A stretch of DNA of 64,000 bases from Talinum fruticosum (Eukaryota > Streptophyta > Magnoliopsida > Caryophyllales > Talinaceae), in NCBI GenBank assembly GCA_021018815.1, contig JAITYX010000006.1, positions 62,001 through 126,000 on the forward strand. Direction: 5' to 3'. The notes under the pieces were generated by a model. It ran no database searches. It was not told the origin of the DNA and saw only the letters and a program-made list of their open reading frames with translations. Shown here one piece after another: positions 1 to 11,066 of the stretch (positions within the stretch are counted from its first letter, which is position 1; every line of letters starts with the position of its first letter). A program made the position numbers and the translations under genes.

Positions 1-599
1 TTTTTATTAAGAGGACAAAGCTTGACAATTTGTGTAGTGAGTTTAAATGATGTATTTGCATTAGGCATCCCGCATTTCACAACCTTTAAACATAGTTTAT
101 TTACTACTTTGGACGCTAGGAAAAATTTATTTTACCCCTTGTTTTACCTTTTTGGTAAGAGGCTCCCATTGAATCCCATCCAGGCCCAACTAGGCTTGAT
201 TTCCAACAAAAACGGTACCTCTTCCATTGTAGCACGCACTCGTGGTTCAAACCGCTTGGTTCACTCGAGTAGCACCGAGGATTCTGGACTTTTCTTTTGC
301 CGTGCCCAACACAAAAGACCTAATCCTTGGACTATGAGTCACCATGTATCCTACCGAGTATAAACCTCTAATGACCATAGAACTTTTGACTATTAGGTGC
401 TCCCCTCTTCATTTGTATGCTTGGATGAGTGTGTTTGTTTTTTAGATTTAATCTTCTACTTGTGAGCCTTTAGGGATAGGTGAGGAGCACTGAATAATCC
501 TTGCATGGGTGCAAAAATAAATATCAAAATAAAACTTTGAGTCGGTCTAATTTTGTGCATTTTAGTCGGAAGTCCAAAAATTACGTTCCCTTCTTAGGT
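1..599. other. unassigned retroelement-like leader, no gene
   Basis: No coding region can be supported here. Short open frames exist (one of 113 codons from position 22) but they show no domain and no conserved motif. The stretch runs directly into the minisatellite and then a Ty3/gypsy gag, so it is probably leader or LTR sequence of that element; this is inference from position only. Confidence 0.3.
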
Positions 600-1320
600 C
601 GAGTCCAATAATTGCATTTCATATTCGCATTAGCCAAAAATAAATTTCATCCCAAGCTAGGTGAGTCCTTTTAGCCAAAAACAAATTTCATCTCAAATAG
701 GTGAGTTCATATTTACATTTCTATTTTGCATCTAGTCAAAGTCAAAATCATCTCAAGGTAGGTGAGTCCATTCATTTCATGTTCGCATTAGCCAAAATAA
801 AATGATTTCAATTAAGGTTAGTCCATTCATTTCATTTTGCATTAGCCAAGTTAAAATCATCTAAATTTAGGTCAGTCCATTCATTTCATTTTGCATTGGC
901 CAAATTAAAATCATCTCAATTTAGGTGACACAAGTCATTTCATTTTTTCATTAACCAAAATAAATTTTATCTCAATTAAGGTCAGTTCATATCTCGGCTT
1001 TGCATTAGCCAAAATTAAAATCTATCTCAAATTAGGTGAATCCATTCATTTCGTTTCGCATTAGCAAAAATAAAATCATCTTAATTAAGGTGAGCTCATT
1101 CATTTCATTTTGTATTAGCCAAAACAAAATTCATCCGAAGTTAGGTGAGTTCGTTTTGCATTGTCATGTTTCATTTAGCTAAAATAAAAATTCATCTCAA
1201 ATTAGGAAAGTCTTTCATTTATCACTAAGCTGAAAACAAATTCATCTTTCATTAGGAATGATCATCTATACATTTCAATTATGCACTAGCCAAATCATAG
1301 AATCATCTCGGATTAAGTCA
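600..1320. repeat. degenerate minisatellite, about 13 units of 50-62 bp
   Basis: The sequence is a head-to-tail array. Most units contain 'TTCATTTCATTTTGCATTAG', then CCAAAATAAAAT, then CATCTCAAATTAGGTGAGTC, with a modal length near 54-55 bp. Clear unit boundaries (GGTGAGTC or GGTCAGTC) fall near 666, 706, 767, 822, 876, 930, 986, 1041, 1095 and 1150. Units are diverged by substitutions and small indels, and the ends fade into unique sequence. Tandem repeats are known in untranslated regions of plant Ty3/gypsy elements of the Tat type; assigning this array to that lineage is inference. Confidence 0.8.
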
Positions 1321-1567
1321 TGCACATTGTTGCATACATTCCATTCCATTTGTTTTACATCCCTTTATGTGTATGCAAATAAAAGAGAATATCATTTTCT
1401 TTTCTCCTAGGATCAATCTTCCTCGGGTCAAGCACGTAAGCCCCATCTCTCCTAAAAATTCTTCCACGCGCCACTCCTGATCGTAATCTTTTGGGATACA
1501 TGATAAGAAATCCTATGCAAGTCGGGAATCCTGGCACGAAGAGTCTAGGAAGTAAGAAATCTACTTC

Positions 1568-1612
1568 AACACCGACACGGTCAACACCGACACGATCAAC
1601 ACCGATGCGTCC
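1568..1612 (+). repeat. three 15-bp tandem repeats (STPTR-type pentapeptide if translated)
   Basis: Three consecutive 15-bp units begin AACACCGA: 1568-1582, 1583-1597 and 1598-1612. The first two differ by one base. On the plus strand they lie in an open frame as S-T-P-T-R, S-T-P-T-R, S-T-P-M-R. They sit between the minisatellite and the gag start. The surrounding 1321-1703 holds nothing else I recognise. Confidence 0.7.
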
Positions 1613-1703
1613 CACATCGAGTACGTACCACATCGGTACGTCCTCGTACCATTACCGAGTAACACCGGTGCGCTGCCCACGATCAAAGCCTAATCCTGTA
1701 AAA

Positions 1704-2530
1704 ATGGCCAACCAGCTAAAGCAAATTCCCATGATGACCCTATTGAAAGAGTTTGTCTGCAAAACTAGAGGCTAAGCTTGATGCTCATGATAAAAAGATT
1801 GACTCTATATCCGAAACCCTTAGTCTCATATACAAAAGAACTAGAGAAGAAATCAAGGTCATAAGAGAAATCAAAAGCAGAGGGATCCCACCTGAACCTC
1901 AGCCCCAGCCTCGATCGATCCACGAGTAGATCGAAAAGAGATGCTACTGTGGGAGTCATCAATGTTTAATCACTACTATCGGGCGTTAAGATTCACTTCA
2001 ATCGAGTAAAGGGAAGCTATCTTCTAAGTTTACCATGCATGATATCAAGTTTAGAGGTTCCGAGAATCCCCATCACCATCTTCACAACTTCTTAGGAGCA
2101 ATGACTCTTAAGAACATTCCGGAAGATGCTTACCACATCATCTTCCCGTGGACATTCAATACTAATGCAATAAAATGGTATAATTTTATTGACCTACGCA
2201 AGGCCACCAACTGGACTTATCTATGCAAGGAGTTTCTACATCAATACTCCTACAATATGGATCTACCAGTTCCTCTTCATGACTTAGAGTTGATCAAGAA
2301 AGGAGATGACAAGAACTTCCTAACCCATTGGAGGGCAAAAGGTACCCACCGACCGATTGGCAATCTAAAAGGATCATATTATAATCATCATCAAGAACCT
2401 TTAACCTCGTCCATCATCCGCACCTGAAGTTCATGCCTATGATGAACTTTAAGACACTCATAGATGCTTGGCATGTTCGTAGAAGAAGAACATGTTTCAG
2501 CCAACTAGAAGATCATCGAATGAGCCCATC
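1704..2530 (+). pseudogene. gag: Ty3/gypsy-type gag (retrotransposon gag domain), broken
   Basis: This is a capsid-type Gag remnant. A plausible start is the ATG at 1704 (M-A-N-Q-L). The frame is broken by stops near 1773 and 1926. The best open part is 2035-2427 (130 codons). It holds the pattern of the plant retrotransposon gag domain: D-I-K-F-R-G then H-L-H-N-F, 'IIFPWTF', a tryptophan-tyrosine pair, 'NWTYLCKEFLHQYSYN', and a final 'THWRAK' in place of the usual T-R-W-R. A second frame at 2433-2530 resembles the end of the domain (K-F-M-P-M). No protease, reverse transcriptase or integrase follows, so this is a gag-only remnant. The superfamily is recognised from family knowledge; the exact lineage (Tat/Ogre or another) is not settled. 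Confidence 0.7.
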
Positions 2531-3323
2531 ACTCATCAAGGATGCCAATAATACTTGCTTTTTCCCTGTTTCCTTATCCATTGTATGTTTATTTCCCTTT
2601 CTTGTTTTCCAATAGTGAAAAAAACAACCAAATTACTTTCCTTTTGATGTACGAAGGCCCGATTTTCGCTATAGCGGATTCGTATGAAGGCCATGAGGTT
2701 TGACCCAAATCTTAATCTTGAACCCAATTTCCAATTCTTATTTCCAATTTCCCAAATGTAAAAGCCACTTTGCCCTATCCAAAGGAGCGAGAAACCCATA
2801 AGGAAAATGCATCAAATCATCAAGAAGCATGCTAGTTTGATTTAGCATTTAACTCGCCGAGTTCACGGTCCACCAACAACGAGTACATTGCGGTTCGAGC
2901 GACTTACCCTTCTTTAAATTTTACTTTAGGGAGTGGGGGCCAAAGTGCAATTGTTTTCTGTCATTTTGAACTGTTCGCATCATCTTAATAAAACAATGCA
3001 TTTGTTCTTAGAATAGAGTCCTGCATACATTTCCTTTGCATGAGTCAAACTCCTAAAAATACAAAAACTTCATAACAAAGTACCCTACAAGGAATTATTC
3101 GATCAAGCAACATCAAGCATCGGATCAACATAAAAAAGGTCACTAGGACCCCCATCTTCAAAGAGATTCGATCAAAGTTTACCAAATCTCCAACATACGA
3201 GAAGAGCTAGCTACAAGCACCCAAGAAGATTGCGGGGGCTCATGATAAAAAAGGTCATACAACTACTCCAAGAATACTCGGGGAAGCCACAATCTTTTAC
3301 CATACAAACAAAGGAGCTATTAG
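2531..3323 (+). other. non-coding tail of the gypsy remnant, PPT-like motif near 3232
   Basis: No gene is supported. The stretch contains GGGAGTGGGGGCC near 2931 and TTGCGGGGGCTCATGATAAA near 3230. Both resemble the purine-rich G runs that precede 3' LTRs in plant Ty3/gypsy elements. If the second is a polypurine tract, an LTR would start at the following TGATAAAAAAGG, but only about 80 bp would remain before the CACTA terminus. Weak evidence. Confidence 0.3.
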
Positions 3324-3514
3324 CACTACTACAGGAGACACTTTTAACGATGAGTCTTTAATGACGGTTAAAAGGACAAACCGTCATGAAAACTGGAACA
3401 GTGGAATTTTTTTAAATAATAGGCATTGATTAACACATATGACGAACGACCCTTTAACAAAATCGTCGTGAAATGTCACATATGACGATGGTTACGTGAA
3501 AGAACCATCGTCAC
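3324..3514. mobile_element. terminal fragment of a CACTA (En/Spm-type) DNA transposon
   Basis: The fragment starts CACTACTACAGGAGACA, the hallmark terminus of CACTA transposons. It is followed by subterminal hairpins: ATGACGGTT (3361-3369) pairs with AACCGTCAT (3379-3387), and TGACGATGGTT (3483-3493) pairs perfectly with AACCATCGTCA (3503-3513). Such repeated subterminal inverted motifs are typical transposase-binding regions of the superfamily. No transposase gene is present. Copia element A begins at 3515 and cuts the fragment immediately after the second hairpin. Confidence 0.65.
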
Positions 3515-5024
3515 TAAAGACTCGGACTCTAACTTCAAGACATTCTTAGTAATACATGAAGACTCGGTATAAACTTCATCCCTCCTAAGTTTTGAGTACA
3601 AGTCATTCCGAGTGTTATGGAAACTCTCGTATAATTTTTCATTCGTTTATGACTAACTCGGAAAACACATTCTTATTGATCTTCTACATTAATGTTTCGA
3701 CTCACTCCGACAACACTCGGATCACTCGCATGTTCAAAAATTTCTCTAACACTTTTATCCCGAGTTCGATTGCATATTTCAAAGCAAAATGAATTATAGT
3801 GTTAATTCCTCTTTCTAAGTGAGGTTGTTTGTTTGAGAGTTATTTGTCCACATCCAGTCTTTATACTACGATGATTTTAATCTTTCTAACTTGATCTCTC
3901 TTAGGACTGACTTTGATTAAATTGGATTATATTGAATATTAGATTCAAAACATTCAACTTTTCAAGGCCTAAGATAATTATGCACTTAATTGTCTTAATT
4001 AAATTATTATGTATGCCTAATCTTGGACCAAAGTATTTTATACTTTGAGAACCAAAGCGGTTTACTTTTGTAGTTATCCAATTACTTTTGTAGGTTATCC
4101 AAATGAGGTTATCTCATTTTTAGATACAAAAGTAAACAGCTTCAAGATGTCAATCACCAGCGAGACATGTTTTATCTACTTCGAACAGGGCTCGAGACAC
4201 CTTGTTAGGGTTGTCTATTTCGAGAACTGGAAAATTCCAACGCTAAACTCAATGTCGGTTTCCACCTTGATTGTTAGACATCACCGGTTGACTCGAGCAC
4301 CTTTAGGAGCCAAGAGCCGTTGCACAACGTTCACATCCAAACAGATCTTTTCTTAGAGACTCAAAAGAGCCGTTACAACGGCAAGAAAAACTTCTTTTCG
4401 GAACCAAGACACAACGGTCACTCAGCCTTGGTCATCTATAAATAGAAGCCACTTCACACGACTAGAAGATTGCTTGGAATTATCCTTAAAACACATTACT
4501 TAAGCAAAAGTCATTGTTTACATATTTAATCTTCAATTTACAACTCCCATCTTGTAATTAATACTTTTACGAGTTGTAAAGTCTTGTAATTAATTACATT
4601 CTTCTTGTACTTTCTAATAAAGGTCCCTTGACTGAGCTGTAAGGGTTAAACTCAGCTCAGTTGTCCCTAGCTGTAAAGGTTATCTCAATTAGGAAGTATT
4701 AGATCAAATAAGGTAACTTCGAGTCTAGGAGAACATTATAAGGAATTGTCTAAGGGAGTAATTCTGGTTGAGTCGATTCGTTGTATTTTGTTGATTCAAA
4801 ATAGTGGATTTGACTTGGTGCTTGGATTAGCACTGTCCGTGGTTTACTTGCCCCAGGAGGGTTTCCATGTATTTTCGAGTGTATACTTTGCTTGAGTCCA
4901 ATCTAGACTCGGATTCAGTTGTTTATCCTTTTGAAGCTTAAAGTTTGTAAGTTTGTTAAAAGTTCGTCATCACCCTATTCACCCCCTTCTAGGGTGACTT
5001 AGACTCTCCAAGAGAAAACTTTCA
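3515..5024 (+). repeat. 5' LTR of element A
   Basis: The LTR starts TAAAGACTCGGACTC (family consensus TGAAGACTC) and ends AGAAAACTTTCA (consensus CAAACCTTCA), followed directly by the primer-binding site. Length is 1510 bp. It is homologous to the LTRs at 9019, 18338, 33505, 42865 and 52763. The family's short terminal inverted repeat TGAAG/CTTCA is degraded at both ends here. Confidence 0.85.
4437..4444 (+). promoter_or_regulatory. LTR TATA box of element A
   Basis: TATAAATA lies about two thirds into the LTR, in the context GGTCATCTATAAATAGAAGCC, which is shared with the other LTRs of the family (19231 in C; reverse complement at 9589 in B and 53428 in the solo LTR). Transcription would be expected to start some 30 bp downstream, defining the U3/R boundary. 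The position is seen; the function is inferred. Confidence 0.6.
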
Positions 5025-5040
5025 ATTGCTATCAAAGCCT
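5025..5040 (+). other. primer-binding site (initiator tRNA-Met type), element A
   Basis: ATTGCTATCAAAGCCT follows the LTR end directly. It matches the copia primer site TGGTATCAGAGCC with a few substitutions. It marks the 5' LTR/internal boundary. Confidence 0.7.
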
Positions 5041-5084
5041 AGCCTTTCAAGAAGGATCTAATAGTCCAATGCTTTAAAGATCGG

Positions 5085-6750
5085 ATGGCTTAAAACATTG
5101 GAGAGTTCGATGAAGGAGGATCTTCCATCGGACCACCAAAGTTTAAAGGATCAAACTTCATGTACTTGGAAGATCTCCGGAACATCATCCATGAAGGGAA
5201 CTACATTCCGATGAAGATGGAAGGTAGAAGATCTATGCCTAAAGAAAAGTTTGAGTACACCAATGACGAGTTAGAGAAGTTCGAAAGAACTTTAAAGCAA
5301 TGAACATTCCGATGTGTGCTATCGGTTCGGAAGAGTACAATAGAGTGTTAGCTTATGACACATCTAAAGATGTATAGGTCACTCTTGTCAACACATACGA
5401 AGCTACAAGCCTAGTGAAACAGGCGATGATAAGCCGATATCTTCACAAATATAAGCTATTCAAGATGGAGCTAGAAGAAAATATCACTCGGATGTTTATA
5501 CGCTTCACTAAGATTACAAATAATCTCAAATCTCTGCATAGAAAGATTTCCCATGATGAAATGTGTAGAAAATTCTAAGAAGTCTACCAAAGAGAAGATG
5601 AGGTCCTAAGGTGACAACCATCGAGGAAGCTCGGAACCTCTCTCAACTAAAGTCAGACGAACTGATTGGGAAGCTACTTACCCATGAAATTCACGTGGAA
5701 GAAGAGGATGTCAAGGTCGGAATAAAAAAGAACATTACGCTGAATGCTCGAAAGCGAAGGAGAAAGTCTAAGTTCCTCGGACTCGGAAGAGGATCCTATG
5801 GCACTCATTGCACGAGGCTTCAAAAGATAATGAAGCACAAGAAATGGGAAAAAGGCCAAAGGAAGAGTTCTAAATTAAGGATAAGAAGGACATAAAAGGT
5901 AAATATTCTTCCCCTTCAAAGTTATATTTAACTAAGAACTCTGGTTGTTTTGAATGTGGCAACAAAGATTACATAGTCCAGGACTACGCAAAGAGAAAGA
6001 AGGACAGAAAGAAGAAGAAGGCTATGATGGCCACAAGGAGCGATCACGACTCATCCGAAGAAGATGATGATTCCGATGACTCAATGTGTCCGATGGCACT
6101 AAAAGACTCGAAGCCGAATTTAAGTCGAGACATCGAAGAGACAAGTCCTTAGGAGGTAATTGAATACTTTCTCAAGTTCTCCAAAGTTGATTTGGCTAAA
6201 TATATTTATACTTTGGAAGAAAATTCCAATTCGATTTTTCCGATTTCAGCGAACAACTTGAGTTTCTTACTTCGAGAGCAACTATTTGGAAAATGAATTG
6301 GAAAAGCGAGACTAACTCTGAAAGAACTCAAGACTAGTACATAGACTAATGAGACCGAGTTTAAGTTATTCGGAAGAGAAAATGAGCATCTAAAAGAAAG
6401 TTCAACGAGTCTCAAGAGCTTGTTTTGAAATTTACTTAAGGTCGGAAAAACATCGACATGCTTTGAGGCTCTCGGTGTGTCTCCTTCACGAAACAAAGAC
6501 TTGGTTTTAACGAAGAGGAGGAATCTAATTCCTACTTAAATCTTTTCAGGAAGGTTGAGCATGGTCCTATTCAGAATAATGAAAGGAGGACTGAGCCTAG
6601 ACTAGTTTACAGGAGAAAGCCTTCTCCACTTGTTTATGAAAGAAAATATTTTCAAAAGAAGGAGACACAAACTTAGTTTTCTAAAAATAAGACTTAGAAT
6701 GAGACCAAACCCAAAGTCATTCAAATTTAGGTTCCCAAGAGTCTTCTTCC
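5085..6750 (+). pseudogene. gag: gag of copia element A
   Basis: The start is the ATG-GCT at 5085, 60 bp after the LTR, the same position as in C (19963), D (33444) and E (42805). The product would be the Gag capsid/nucleocapsid polyprotein. Open pieces include 5611-5895, with the conserved 'EARNLSQLKSDELIGKLLTH' and an acidic then basic tail. The CCHC zinc knuckle is at 5946-5987: C-F-E-C-G is intact, but the histidine (5970) and last cysteine (5985) both read as tyrosine, so zinc binding would fail. A Lys/Arg stretch and an acidic Asp/Glu segment follow, as in the relatives. Several stops and frameshifts interrupt it. The 3' boundary with pol is approximate. Confidence 0.8.
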
Positions 6751-9018
6751 TCAAAAAGGACAACAATCGAGGGAGTTACTTGGTTCGTTAGAGGAAGTGA
6801 GAATGGTTAGTGTGTTTCTAACTTGCGGGTAACTCGAAAAAGGACAAAAGGTCATTGGTACTTAGACAGTGGATGCTCACACCACATGTTACGAGATTCA
6901 AGGCTCTTTTTGAGTTAGAATATTTTAAAGGAGGAAAAGTCACTTTTGGATATGACCAGTAAGGGCAAGATAGTTCGAATTAGCAAGATTGGGAAAGGAG
7001 ATAACACTGGTCGGCCTGATCTGTCTTGTCAAGGGACTAAAGTACAACTTGCTCGAGCATCTCTCAATCTGTGTGACAAAGGTCAAGAGGTAAGATTCAC
7101 TCGGACCAATTGCCATTTTTTGATGTAAACACCGGAGAGACTAAGCGCTCGGGTAAGAGATCGGGTAATACCTACACGTTTCGTCTTTCCGATCCAAGTA
7201 AGAATTATCATGTTTAAAAGCATCATTGTATGATGATTCTTGGACATGGCATCGTAGACTAGGTCATGTTAGCATGCATACCATCAAAAAAGTTGCATCT
7301 TATGGTTTAGTTAGGGGTTTACCCAACTGAGCATTTAAGAAAGATAAAATCTATGAAGCATGCACAAAAAGGAAACATGTCGGATTATCCTTCAAACCTC
7401 TCAAAACTCTTTCCACATCCAAAGTGCTTCAAATGTCGTATATGGATTTATGTGGTAAAATCTCTGTAAACGAGTCTCGGAGATAAATCATATGTAATTG
7501 TGATTGTTAATGACTATTCACGATTTACTTTGGTATGTTTTCTCAAGAACAAAAGTGAAGCTTTCAAAGAGTTTAGCAAGCTCGTAGGAAAGTTCAAGTA
7601 AAGTCGTAGACTTAGATCGGAAGAATTCAAACCGACCATGGAAGGGAGTTCGACTACTCGGAATTTGCAGAGTTCTGCGACAAGAATGGTATCTCTAACA
7701 ACTTCTCGAGCATCCGAAGCCCTCAACGAACGTGGTAGTGGAGAGAAAGAACCGAACTCTTGAAGTAATAGGAAGGACGATGATGATTGAACATGATCTA
7801 CCTTACTATTTCTAGGCCGAGGCGATCAACACAGACAAACTACACACTCGAAGAGATGCCTCATCGGACCCATCTTGAAGAAAACTCCCTACGAGCTTTA
7901 CAAGGGAAAGAAGCCCAACATTTCACACTTCAAACCCTTTGGATGTAAGTGCTTTGTTCACAATAATGGTAAGGATCACTCGACTAAGTTTGATGCTCGA
8001 TCAAATGAGGGTATCTTTCTAGGTTACTCATCTCACAAGTAAAGCATATCGTATGTTTAACAAAAGAACTAATAGAGTGGAAGAAAGTATCCACGTTGTG
8101 TTTAATGACATTGATCGAGGAAAAACAAGTGAGTGAACTTTCTCAAATCCGAAACTCAATCGAGATGAAGATGATCTTGCTTGAAGCTAAGCTCGAAAAA
8201 GTTAGAAGAAAGTAACTCGGAACATCATGACTCGGATCGAACCAACTCAAGAGCCGACTTGGAACACTTAAGGACAAGCCACTAAGCAAACTCAGCAAGC
8301 TCGGCCCTCTGAATATCGGCCAGTTCAACCAACAAACCCGGTGAACCAAGGAACAAGTAGAGCATTCCAATATGCTTCGAGCCACCCACTATAGAATATT
8401 CTACCCGACATGAACAGTGGGGTAAGAACTCGTTCTTCTTTGTAAAATCTATGTGCGTTCACTTGCATTCATATCATTAACGAACCCAAAAATGAACTAG
8501 AGGCCCTAAATGAACCTGAATGGGTAGAGGCCATGTAAGAGGAACTTAATCAATTTGAGAGAAACCAAGTCAAGACTTTGACCAAACAACCCTTTGACCA
8601 CCCAATTATAGGAACCAAATGGTTTTAGAAGAACAAACTGGATGGGGAAGGGTTGGTAGTTAGAAATAAGGCTATACTTGTGGCTCAAGGTCACAATCAG
8701 AAGAAGCGATTGATTGCGGGAAACCTTTGAACCAGTTGGTAGGATTGAAGCAATTAGAATCCTACTAGCATTTGCATCAAGCATGAATATTAAATTGCAT
8801 CAAATGGATGTCAAATATGCTTTTCTGAATGGTTTCATTCAAGAGGAAGTCTTTGTTGAGCAACCCACTGGATTTGAAAACTTAGAATTTCCAAATCATG
8901 TTTTCAAATTGCAAAAGGCTCTATATGGTCTTAAACAAGCTTCCGGACCTTGGTATGAAAAGACTGAGCAATTTCTTGGTTGAGAATTATTTCAAAAGAG
9001 GTCAGATTGATAAAACTC
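6751..9018 (+). pseudogene. pol: pol of copia element A: protease, integrase, partial reverse transcriptase
   Basis: Domains come in copia order. The aspartic protease active site D-S-G-C is at 6865-6876. The GAG-pre-integrase/HHCC zinc region with H-R-R-L-G-H lies near 7249-7267. The integrase core follows (D-L-C-G near 7446; the V-E-R-K-N-R motif near 7735, frameshifted). The integrase tail is around 7900-8130. Reverse transcriptase starts about 8520; its best open part is 8714-8983, with 'QMDVKYAFLNG' and 'LYGLKQAS'. The YVDD box and all of RNase H are missing because element B interrupts at 9019. Frames are broken throughout. The region retains AGACTGAGC at 8961, a useful reference for the CAG/CTG variation seen in the other copies. 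Confidence 0.85.
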
Positions 9019-10489
9019 TAAAGGTTTGCTCTTGGAGAGTCTTAGTCACCCTACGAGAGGGGTGAATTGGTTGATGAGGAAATTTTAACAAACTTAGAAA
9101 CTTTTAAGCTTGAAAAGAATGAATAAGATAATCTAATTCTATATTGGACTCGGAAAAGTGTATACTCGAGTTATGTGGAAACCCTCGTAGGGTAGAAAAC
9201 CACGGACAGTGCTAATCCAAGCACCAAGTCAAATACACTATTTTGAATCCTCAAAATACAACAGATCGACTCAAATAGAATTGGTCCCTTAGACAGTTCC
9301 TTACGGAGTTTTCCTAGACTTAGAAGTTCCTTTATCTAATATAATACTTCCTAATTGAGAAAACCTTTACAGCTAGGGACAAGCGAGCTGAGTTAACCCT
9401 TACAACCGAGTCAAGGGACCTAACTCGGAAAGTAAGAAGAGTGTGTGACCGATTACAAGACTTGACAACTCGGAAAAGTATAAAGTATAGACATGGAGTT
9501 GAAAGAAGAAGATTGTATGAGTATTATGCTAAGAGATATAGTTTCAGCAATGAGTTCAACAATCTTCAAGTCTTGTGCGAGTGGCTTTTATTTATAGATG
9601 ACCAAGAAGATTAGCCGTTGTGTCTTAGTTACGAACGAAGTCTTTATCGGCCATTATAACGGCTCTTCTAAGTCGCTCGAAAAGATCCGTTAGGATGTGA
9701 ACGTTGTGCAATGGCTCTTGGCTCCTAAAGGTGCTCCAGTCAACTGGTGATATCCGAAAAGTAGGGTGGAAACCACCGTTGAGCTTAGCATTGAAGTTTT
9801 CTAGTTTTGGGAACACACAACCACGACACAACGTCCGAGCCTTGTTCGAAGTAGATAAGCTTTATCTGTTAGTGGAACTGGTTAGTTTTATAATTCAAAA
9901 ATGAGATAACCTCGCTTGGATAACCTACAACAAGTAAACCACTTTGGTTCTCAAAGTAAAAAATTCTTTGGTACAAGATTAGGCACGAGATAATAATTGA
10001 ATTAAGACGATTAAATGCACAATTATCTTAGGCCTAGAAAAGTGGAATTTTACGAGTCTAATATTCAATATATTCAAATTCCATCGTAGTCGGTCTTAAG
10101 AAAGATCAAGTTAAAAGAGTGAAAAACATCGAGTATAAGGACTTTATCTCGGACAAATAATTCGAAACAAGCAAACTCACTTAGAAAGAGGAATTAACAC
10201 TCGTAATTCACTTTCCGTTGAAATATGCAATCAAAACTCGGATAAAAACTGTTAGAGAGATTATTTAAGCATGCGATAGATCTATGTGTTGTCCGAGTGA
10301 GTTAGAAACATTAATGTAGAAGATATACAATAATGTGTTTTCCGAGTTAGTAAGAGACAAATGAAAACTTATATAGGAGTTTCGATAACTCCTAGAATGA
10401 CTTGAAATCAAATCTTACGGAGGGTGAGGTTTATATCCGAGTCTTCATGTAGTACTTAGAATGGTTTAGATTTAGAATTTGAGTCTTCA
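9019..10489 (-). repeat. 3' LTR of element B
   Basis: On the plus strand it begins TAAAGGTTTGCTCTTGGAG (reverse complement of the LTR end) and finishes TTTGAGTCTTCA (reverse complement of the start TGAAGACTCAAA). Length is 1471 bp. A TATA box lies at 9589-9596 on the minus strand. The polypurine tract follows at 10490. Confidence 0.88.
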
Positions 10490-10504
10490 ATCTCCCCTTT
10501 TTAT
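10490..10504 (-). other. polypurine tract, element B
   Basis: The reverse complement ATAAAAAGGGGAGAT lies immediately upstream of the 3' LTR start. It is the plus-strand primer of reverse transcription. The 10505-10960 stretch between it and a second purine tract is AT-rich with no supported gene. Confidence 0.8.
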
Positions 10505-10849
10505 GAACGTTATTCCACACTTAGATAAAAACTTTGTTAGTGAAAAAGACAAGAGTTTTCATTCTCACTTAGTAGAACATAGTGAGTGAAGTATTTCGTA
10601 CTCGGAAAAGGCATTGCGAGATACTATCACTACTTAGAACATTTATGCGAATAACAAATTTAGCAAAGAAAAATATGAACAGTTATATCGGAGCGAAACT
10701 ACAAAAAATATGAACGAGATATATCGGAGCGGGACAACAAAAAAATATGAACAGATATATATCGACGCTGAAAATGAATAATAGGAGATCGAACTCGAAA
10801 GAGTTAACTCGAAAAGCATTCCGCCCAAAGAAAGAAAATTCATTCATAT

Positions 10850-10917
10850 ATACAAGAAAGAAAAAAATACCAAAAAGAAAAAAATACAAGAAAGAAAAAA
10901 ATAAAAGAAAGAAAAAG
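10850..10917. repeat. 17-bp A-rich minisatellite, four units
   Basis: Four exact-length 17-bp units follow each other: 10850-10866, 10867-10883, 10884-10900 and 10901-10917. The first and third are identical (ATACAAGAAAGAAAAAA). The array lies in the 3' non-coding part of element B and creates a spurious Phe-rich frame on the minus strand. Confidence 0.85.
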
Positions 10918-10960
10918 AGGGTAAGCTCCCTTAAACATAACAACATCAATTTTTCTATTG

Positions 10961-10976
10961 TTCTCCCCTTGCCTTT
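10961..10976 (-). other. second PPT-like purine tract, element B
   Basis: The reverse complement AAAGGCAAGGGGAGAA lies about 460 bp upstream of the true polypurine tract, just after the env-like ORF. The same motif sits at the same place in D, E, F and G, so it is conserved in this family. A second plus-strand priming site is possible but not shown. Confidence 0.5.
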
Positions 10977-11066
10977 AACCAAAAACAAAAACAGGGAAGA
11001 ACACATCAAGAAGATACAGTTGATGTTTGGACAAAAAAATCGAAGAGAAGAAATTAAGACGGGGTG

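Larger units (their letters stand above)
3515..9018 (+). mobile_element. Ty1/copia retrotransposon A, SIRE-like, 5' part
   Basis: The element holds a complete 5' LTR (3515-5024), a tRNA-Met primer site, gag, protease, integrase and the first half of reverse transcriptase. It stops at 9018, where minus-strand element B is inserted in the reverse transcriptase region. The five bases before the LTR are GTCAC. An LTR end at 23316 is followed by GTCAT, so the 700-bp LTR fragment there could be A's 3' end, but this is not proven. All reading frames are broken. Confidence 0.85.

Noticed and set aside
22..363. 113-codon open frame as a gene
   Set aside because: No domain, no conserved start context, and it lies in retroelement-like leader sequence.
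600..1320. CRISPR-like spaced repeats
   Set aside because: Units are contiguous, diverged and without unique spacers, in plant DNA with no cas genes. It is a minisatellite.
10683..11009. Phe-rich membrane-like protein on the minus strand
   Set aside because: It is created by the 17-bp A-rich repeat in B's 3' non-coding region; no such protein occurs in the other copies.
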